The notes below the pieces were generated by a model, which was not told the DNA's origin, ran no database searches, and was given only the letters and a program-made list of their open reading frames with translations. Below, in pieces: positions 58,020 through 64,000 of a stretch of DNA of 64,000 nt (position 1 is the first letter of the stretch; each line of letters begins with the position of its first letter). The stretch is from contig NC_030854.1 in NCBI RefSeq assembly GCF_000208745.1, forward strand, positions 34,987,174 to 35,051,173, read 5' to 3'. Made by a program: the position numbers and the translations under genes. The stretch is from Theobroma cacao. Lineage: Eukaryota > Streptophyta > Magnoliopsida > Malvales > Malvaceae.

Positions 58020-58548
58020 TAAAAAATAAAATACTTTCACTTCTTAAAATTTTAATCGAAATTACATGAAAATTTATTAATTTTTAAAATAAACACTCCA
58101 TTATAAAAAAATATTTTCTGTTAAATACATAGATTCTGTCGTTAGTCAACCGATAAAATATATTTCCGTTAATTTAATGGTGTGCCAAAGGTTAAAAAAT
58201 AATTTTATCTTTTAATTAATTTTTAAAATTACTATTATATAATTTTATTAATTAAAAAAAAAACTTTCATACGAGGAGCACCAAAACTCCCCTGCCTCCC
58301 TTGGGAGCACCGATTTGATGTTGCCCTCCTTTGGGGAACACCAGTTGGTGCTCTCCTTCGTTGGGTGCTATCTTTTTTTTTTTAATATAATAATAATTTT
58401 TTAAATTAGTAAAAAATAATACTTTAATCTTTTCATAATTTCTTTTATCAATATTTGTACTTTTAAGATAGAGTGTTTATTTTAAAAATTAATAAATTTA
58501 CTTAAAATTTTGATTAAAATTTAAAGTCGAAGTATTTTATATATAAAA
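58020..58548. mobile_element. Foldback element with GGGAGCACC-rich core, copy 1
   Basis: Long inverted ends: AATTTTTAAAATAAACACTC at about 58080-58100 is mirrored by GAGTGTTTATTTTAAAAATT at about 58470-58490, with further outward similarity. The GC-rich core (58268-58375) holds several GGGAGCACC/GGTGCTC blocks. A relative lies at 63.2-63.8 kb. It may be a Mutator-type MITE; the target duplication was not determined. Confidence 0.6.
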
Positions 58549-58675
58549 AAAAAGAAACCCTTCAACAACCCTCCCTAAACATACAATTCAAAATCTCAAG
58601 AGAGTCCTTTAGAATCATCCCATAACAACCAAAAATCCCGCAAGATTTCTGTAGATACTAGATTTTGGTTAATAC

Positions 58676-59775
58676 TGTTACTCTAAAGAATTATGTTACA
58701 ACATAATATTGTATAGAGAACAACCAGAACAAGTAAAGTGTTACTTCACGCAGAATAACTATAACAAGTGAAGCGCTACTTCAAGTATTACTTAAAGTAG
58801 AACAATTAGAAAAAGTAAAGTATTACTCCATATGGAATAACTAATACAAGTAGAACAACCACTTTGAATAGAATAACCGTTTCACTTGGATGACAGTGAA
58901 AGTAACTCAGAATAAGTGACAGGGTTCATGGGTTACTTTCATCTTGGGATGTTTCAGAGAGTTTGGCTTGGTGGCTGAGATATGGAGGTAGTTAAGAGGT
59001 CTTCCTCTTAACCCTTTCCTGAAGTACAAGTGTTTCACCCTCTTATCTTGTTCTCGTATACTTATTCATGTACAGCTTATTCTCTTGTACCTATTCTCAT
59101 ACAGCTTCTTCTCTCGTACCTATTCTTGTACACCTCTTTTCTATTACCTTTACTTGAGAACAAGTCTTACTACATTCAATTACAGTAACGGTTACTTACA
59201 TTAATATTCTTCATAATAATGTCATTCATTAGGCGCATTAAAGCCTATTCTTATGTAACCGTCACTTTTAACACTATATATAGAGCCTCACAATTCATTT
59301 GAAAGGACTCTTCTTTCCCTCTCCAAGCTAACACATTCTCAACTTGAGAGCTTCTCTCTCTAAATTCTCTCTCTAATTATCTTGTACTCTCTAAGTCTCT
59401 TTAATTCTTTTCTTATTGTCTTCCACCTGTCACAGCACTTAGTACTTCAGGAACTGCTTCAATCTTCCTCTCTGCCTCCTCTGGCACATCCTTTTACTTG
59501 TTTGCAACACTTCCTCTCCCTATCACAAGAATCCCCTTTACAATTTCTATACTCAGAATCAGCAAAAACAATATCTGCACTTTTGTAGGAATTCGCGTTT
59601 AGCTATACCGCCCGCACACCCTGCGGACAACATCATCACTAATCCTCTAACTTACACTTTAGGCAAGCTTTACCTTATTGTCAACCACATTCCCATTACA
59701 ATGGTTTGCTAGCCCTCTAGCTATAGCTAGCTAAACTGGTGCTAACTTGCGTTGGTAAACCAAGTACCCATCAAC
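58676..59775 (+). mobile_element. LTR-like element with repeated U3 motifs
   Basis: Begins TGTTACTC and may end ATCAACA. Four diverged units with AACAAGTRAAG and TTACTTC-type cores occupy about 58720-58870, and four TTCTCGTACC/TGTACA units lie at about 59045-59140. A CTATATATAGAGCC TATA-like box stands at 59273-59286, followed by a CT-rich leader. Just outside, TGGTATGAGAC (59797-59807) resembles a Met-tRNA primer-binding site. No target duplication was found and no internal gene follows, so a solo or truncated LTR is likely. Ends are uncertain. Confidence 0.45.
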
Positions 59776-59819
59776 AGTGACATGCAGCAGATAGTATGGT
59801 ATGAGACATTTTTTCCTCT

Positions 59820-61680
59820 TGATCAGTCGTGCCTCTAGCCAATCCCTTTAATCTCCAATACACAGCTTCTACCTTTGCTATTCCCTCCAATTTTTTTAGC
59901 TTTACCAAGATCAAGCTTTTTACAGAATTTTCTGTCAAAACAAGGCTTTTTCCTATCTTCCTCCAAAATCACCTTGTCAAAGTGACTCGTTTGTTATCTT
60001 TATTCTCAAGTTTTCCTCCCCTTTCCACTATTCTCTTCTGCTTATTGCCTTTCTTGCTTCTATTTTTACTTCTTTGTATTTCGTTTCCTGATAACTTGTC
60101 CTCCACCTCTCTTAGTAATCTGAATTTTTTTCTCCTTATCTTTCCAACCAGTGGTAGTTTTGGTGTGGTGTTTTTACTCACTAAATCTAGTGAGTTTAAT
60201 GAAGACATCCTGCCGAGTTGAATCTCCTTACCCTTTTCTTCATTTTTTGCGTTGGGACTATCATTGTTTTCTTTCAAACCTTTTCCATACTCTATGGGCT
60301 CCCTCGTATTTGTCCATGGGACCTATTGTCTTTGTCTCTTCTGTCACGGCCTCACGAGTTTCTCAACATTCTTACCCTTTTTCCTTTCTTTTCTTTTCAC
60401 GGTACTTGCTGGTACAATCAACCGCTGCAATGTCTGCTGCTTCAAAGCTATTGATATCCTTTCACTTTAGCCGTATCCCCTAAAACCATGTCAACGTCAT
60501 CCTTTACACTGTCTTTTTTTCTGTCACACCTGCATGGGGAAGCTGAATACTCCAAATTTGAATTTTGAAGTTGTCTCCGTTCTCCTTATTCAACCTCTAG
60601 CGCTCTCCTACTATCCTTGTACTGAGCATAAGGACTATTTTCTTTGACATTCTCCAAAATACAACCTGGGTTTTGAGAATAACTTGTCCCGGAGGACAAT
60701 GCTACCTTATACCTATATCGTCAATCTTGCTGCTACTCCTTAAAGCTGCTAGAAATTGTTTTTCCCCTTTAACTTCATAAGCATGGACTTTGACCTCTTT
60801 ACCAGCCACCAAAAGATCAATACATCCATCTATAACTGTGTTACTTTCGATAAGAACCTGCACAACACCAAAACTGAAATCATTTTGCTCTTGCATGCTT
60901 TCTTCCATTAATATCAGCTCACCACAACCTTCGGCAATGGCCTTGAATGTGTTATGGTTCCATACATGCAATGGAACACCTTGAACTATCACCCATTTGC
61001 TTTGGTATTTCAGTTGAAAGTCTTCTGTCCAACGTTCCACATAAATGAACCACTTATTTAACCAATCCCAATCTTTAATCTTCAGCTCTTCATATAGTTC
61101 TTTGTCTTCAAATGATAATAAGAACTGTTTGGGTGACAAGCATCTCACCGCCAGCCCTGATATCCCTTCCACTCTAAACAGCTCAAAAATGATTGAGGTG
61201 TCTGCTGCAAATTTGGTTGTTGCCACTAATGATTTTTCCCTGACAGCTTCCTTCTCTTGCTTTTTTGAGGATTTTCCTTGCTCACCTGCACCTATAACTA
61301 CTTGAGCATAGGACATCTTAGATTGGTTAGCCGCTCCACCCTCATGTTTCCCTCTCTGTTGATACTCAACTCACCATGCGTTGCTATGCCATGATTCCCA
61401 TCATATGCCCTTCTCCAAAATGCTCCTCGGCTGCCTTATCTCACCATGTTTGCTCCCAATTTTTTATTCAACAGCCACATTCCATCCAGGTTTTGAATGG
61501 CTCTTCTTGCTTCTTGATCAAAACCATATCTGATAAAACCAAACGTACTCCATTTTGACTTCTTTTTCTTCCTATGAACACATCTATGACCTTACCAAAC
61601 TGTTCTATCCTTTTCAACCACCACCAATCAACTCTTAATGGGATATTATGAACAAACACTAAAAACACCCTAGTCTATCC
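59820..61680 (-). pseudogene. LINE ORF1 (RRM plus DUF4283-like) remnant
   Basis: On the minus strand, 61668-61468 encodes an RRM-like start (V-F-V-H-N-I-P, then F/I-E-Q-F-G-K-V-I-D-V-F). 61316-60702 (204 codons) encodes the nucleic-acid-binding domain typical of plant LINE ORF1, with W-V-I-V-Q-G-V-P-L-H-V-W and F-K-A-I-A-E-G-C-G. The frame at 60277-59969 is a basic tail with R-I-R-R-K-K and K-N-R-S-K-K. The parts are in different frames and separated by stops, so it is not functional. No reverse-transcriptase part follows; an LTR-like element lies directly beyond. All + strand frames here are antisense. Confidence 0.8.
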
Positions 61681-62539
61681 TAATCTGATCACCATGAGAA
61701 ACAAGGTATATATGCAGTAGCATCCGTTCACGCAGATTCTTGCATGCGATAGAGAAACTCAGGCTCTTCCCCAAGTAAAAGAGCCTTGGCTATGGTATTT
61801 CACTCTTTCCCTTCAATAGAACGTGAAGTTAATTGAAGGAATTAATGCATCATCGACCTATTTATCCATCAACATTTATTTGAATGGATTTTATAGTCTG
61901 ACTTTGATGTGACCTGAAAGGGATGGACAATTAGCTAGCATGAGATGGTAATTAGCTTCAGTGTCGACATTTATTGACCATTAGTCTCATTATTTGGATT
62001 GAAATATAGTGTACACCAAATATTGTGGTTAATTCCGGAGATGGATTCATTGATTTGGATTCAAACACAATATTAGCAGGAGACAAATGATAGTTTTTTA
62101 GTTCAATTGTTGACCAGGTGGGTTAGCTTTGTTCATTTTCTATGCCTTTCCTACAGGGTCATTTTTTCTTCCTCGAGGCTGATGTCTACTGGACTTTTGT
62201 TAGTCTGCACAGTAGTTAGTTTGTTGCTTGTTTAAGGGCTCCTTCCAGGATACCGTTTGCATATGCAAACACAAATGCGAATGAACAGGGTAACCTCGCC
62301 CCCCTACTAGTTCAAATAATGCGTTAGGCCATTGGAAATGGAAAAACTTGTCAAGGTATTAGGATGATATGGTTGTAACTTGTAATGCAATTTCAAATAT
62401 TGGTTGATATTAAGTTACAAGTTAACTACACTAGCCAAAGCCTAATTTTGAAGTTGCTTCCTCCTTGTTTTAGGTAATTTACTTAGGATGATTAAAATGG
62501 AGATAAATCAAGAATCTAACATATATGAAGGGTTCTCTT
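61681..62539. other. Cluster-unit flank, no gene
   Basis: 61.86-61.96 kb resembles 40.2-40.3 kb, and 62.31-62.53 kb resembles 48.24-48.5 kb. No coding region supported. Confidence 0.5.
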
Positions 62540-62700
62540 AGTTGTGCTGCTTTGTTTGTTGGATGCTTGAGGTTTGAGAATGGACTTTCTCTGCAGGTGG
62601 AATGAAGGGGAAATGCCTGATTTTCTGGGGAAACTCAATCAAAATTTTGGTAAGGCTCTCCCCTGAAATCTCAACCATATATGATGCATTGCGAAAGATA
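62540..62700. other. Conserved downstream block with hairpin arms, copy 5
   Basis: TTTCTCTGCAG at about 62587-62597, TTTTCTGGGGAAACTC, and CTCTCCCCTGAAAT. Lies 5.2 kb after the member I stop, with the foldback, LTR-like and LINE insertions between. Confidence 0.5.
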
Positions 62701-63217
62701 GGAACCATGATATACAGGCTTAAGCTAACTAAAAGAATTAGATTCATGACCATGTATACCCTGAGTTGAGTGAATTGCCAAGACAGAAAAGGTTTATGTG
62801 TTTGGGATAATCATCGCTAGTTTGATTTGTCTGACTGTTGGAGAAAAGGCCGAAAGGTGGCTTAGAAAATTGGGGATGAAGAGATGGTCATCAAACAACA
62901 GAAAACAATTTGGCAAGGGCCTAGACTAAATCATAAGAGGAGAAAATTCTTTAGTTAGTTCAATAAAAGCATCAACCAAATGGGCATGTTTGACCTATAG
63001 TGGGAAATGAATACTTTGTGTTTGTATGGGTTTTACACAGCCCTTTGCATTCACCCTATTCCCCCATCTATCCATTAGGAATTGAATACTATGTGTAATA
63101 AATTCAAATTAAAAAACAATATCATTTGTATATTCTTTTTTTCATTTTTTTAATGTTCCAAATTGATATGTTTCCTGTTTTAAAAACTTTAATGTTCTTA
63201 ATTTTTGGGGTAAACTA

Positions 63218-63830
63218 CCCCCACCTTCTAAGTTTTAATTGAAATTTCAAGTGGATCCATTAGTTGTTTTTTTTTTATATAATTGGAGGAGGGGAGAGAG
63301 TGGATCAATTAGTTTTTGAAATAGACACTTTGTCCAAAAAATACAAACACCGTTAATAAAGATTAAGAAAAACCTAAAATACCTTTTCTTTTTGTATTAA
63401 TTAAAAAAATTATTATCATATTTTTTAAAAAAATTAAAAAAAAAAAGTATCGATTGATGCTCCCCAATTCCCCAAGAAAGGGGAGCCCAATGCTCCCTTG
63501 GGGAGCCTCAATCATGCTCCCCTTAGGAAGCACCAAATCTGGTGCTCTCTTGGAAGTCCTGATCTAGCTTCCCATCTAGAGAGGGTTTTTTTTTAATTAA
63601 TAAAATTATATAATAATAATTTTAAAAATTAATTAAAGATAAAATTTTATTTTTACCCTTGTCAAGTCATAAATTGAGGAAAAATACTAACGATTATCTA
63701 ACGGTTGGATTTAAGTGTTTACCAAAAAATATTTTTTTGAGACGAAATGTTTATTTTAAAAATTAATAAATATCTGTATAATTTCAATAAAAATTTAAAA
63801 ATAAAGATATTTTACTTTAATTTTTTATAT
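63218..63830. mobile_element. Foldback element with GGGAGCACC-rich core, copy 2
   Basis: A core at about 63458-63580 carries TGCTCCCC, GGGGAGCC and GGTGCTC blocks like copy 1. The right arm has TGTTTATTTTAAAAATTAAT as in copy 1; the left arm is more diverged. The two copies are in broadly similar orientation and flank a 4.7 kb segment. Confidence 0.55.
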
Positions 63831-64000
63831 TTTAAATAATTATTTCATGATTTCTTTTTACTTTTTGATATTAAAAAGCATAGAACGTTGATTTTATAAA
63901 AAATTAAAATTTTTATATAAAATATTACTAAAATCAATATTTTTTTCTCAATATCGACCAGAGAGAGAGATTGCATTCACATTCGCTTTGTTGAGGAGAG
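63831..64000. other. AT-rich window end
   Basis: AT-rich sequence ending in GAGAGAGA; nothing recognised. Confidence 0.4.

Noticed and set aside
60151..60483. Overlapping + strand frames in 59.8-61.6 kb
   Set aside because: They are antisense to the LINE ORF1 remnant on the minus strand and have no domain of their own.
1..64000. tRNA, rRNA, CRISPR or bacterial-type operon signals
   Set aside because: None seen by eye; intron structure and transposon content are those of plant nuclear DNA.

Overview
This is nuclear DNA from a flowering plant, most likely a eudicot. Three things point to that: strongly AT-rich intergenic DNA, short GT-AG introns, and plant-type LINE, MITE and LTR-like debris. 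There is no bacterial, organellar or viral gene organisation. Species and chromosome cannot be read from the sequence. Two unresolved bases (N) lie at 5494 and 54201.

The main content is a tandem cluster, all on the + strand, of a small-gene family I do not recognise from any named family. Seven members look intact: 9836-10331, 17427-17879, 22848-24074, 31819-32594, 38594-39121, 44351-45260 and 56753-57340. Two shorter divergent members end at 891 and 7123. The predicted proteins are about 99-205 residues. They share a charged, probably coiled-coil N-terminal half, a short conserved block (KLI-DFM-F-x-A-V/E-E-N-D-like, then N-x-D-E), and often a Gly/Asn/Asp-rich tail. In every intact member the start codon is the last three bases of exon 1: ATG is followed at once by a GT donor, so the first coding exon supplies only Met. 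Open-reading-frame searches therefore miss the true starts. In three members the Gly-rich tail is built from phase-1 exons, and one member carries an extra duplicated exon.

Layout. 0-9 kb: two short members (A, B), plus two of three copies of a related unit with promoter and splice site but no coding capacity (1.6-2.7 and 7.55-8.1 kb). 9.6-18 kb: genes C and D (basic subfamily), separated by a roughly 2.4 kb tandem duplication that insertions have interrupted. 18.6-22.86 kb: a two-copy tandem duplication of promoter plus exon 1, ending at gene E. 26.6-27.7 kb: a decayed LINE. 28.2-29.4 kb: relics, including the third non-coding unit. 31.8 kb: gene F. 34.6-35.2 kb: LINE RNase H remnant. 36.5-37.8 kb: nested transposon insertion. 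38.6 kb: gene G. 41.3 and 43.7 kb: orphan exon 1 copies. 44.4 kb: gene H. 48.9-54.9 kb: AT-rich repeats and LINE remnants. 56.75 kb: gene I. 58-63.8 kb: two foldback elements flanking an LTR-like element and LINE ORF1.

Paralogous flanks recur throughout: 5' leader motifs, 3' flanks, and a hairpin-bearing block about 0.8-1.9 kb or more downstream of the stop codons. The cluster appears to have grown by repeated tandem duplication of whole units, followed by loss of coding parts in some units and transposon insertion. The function of the encoded proteins is unknown. No RNA genes or CRISPR arrays were seen.
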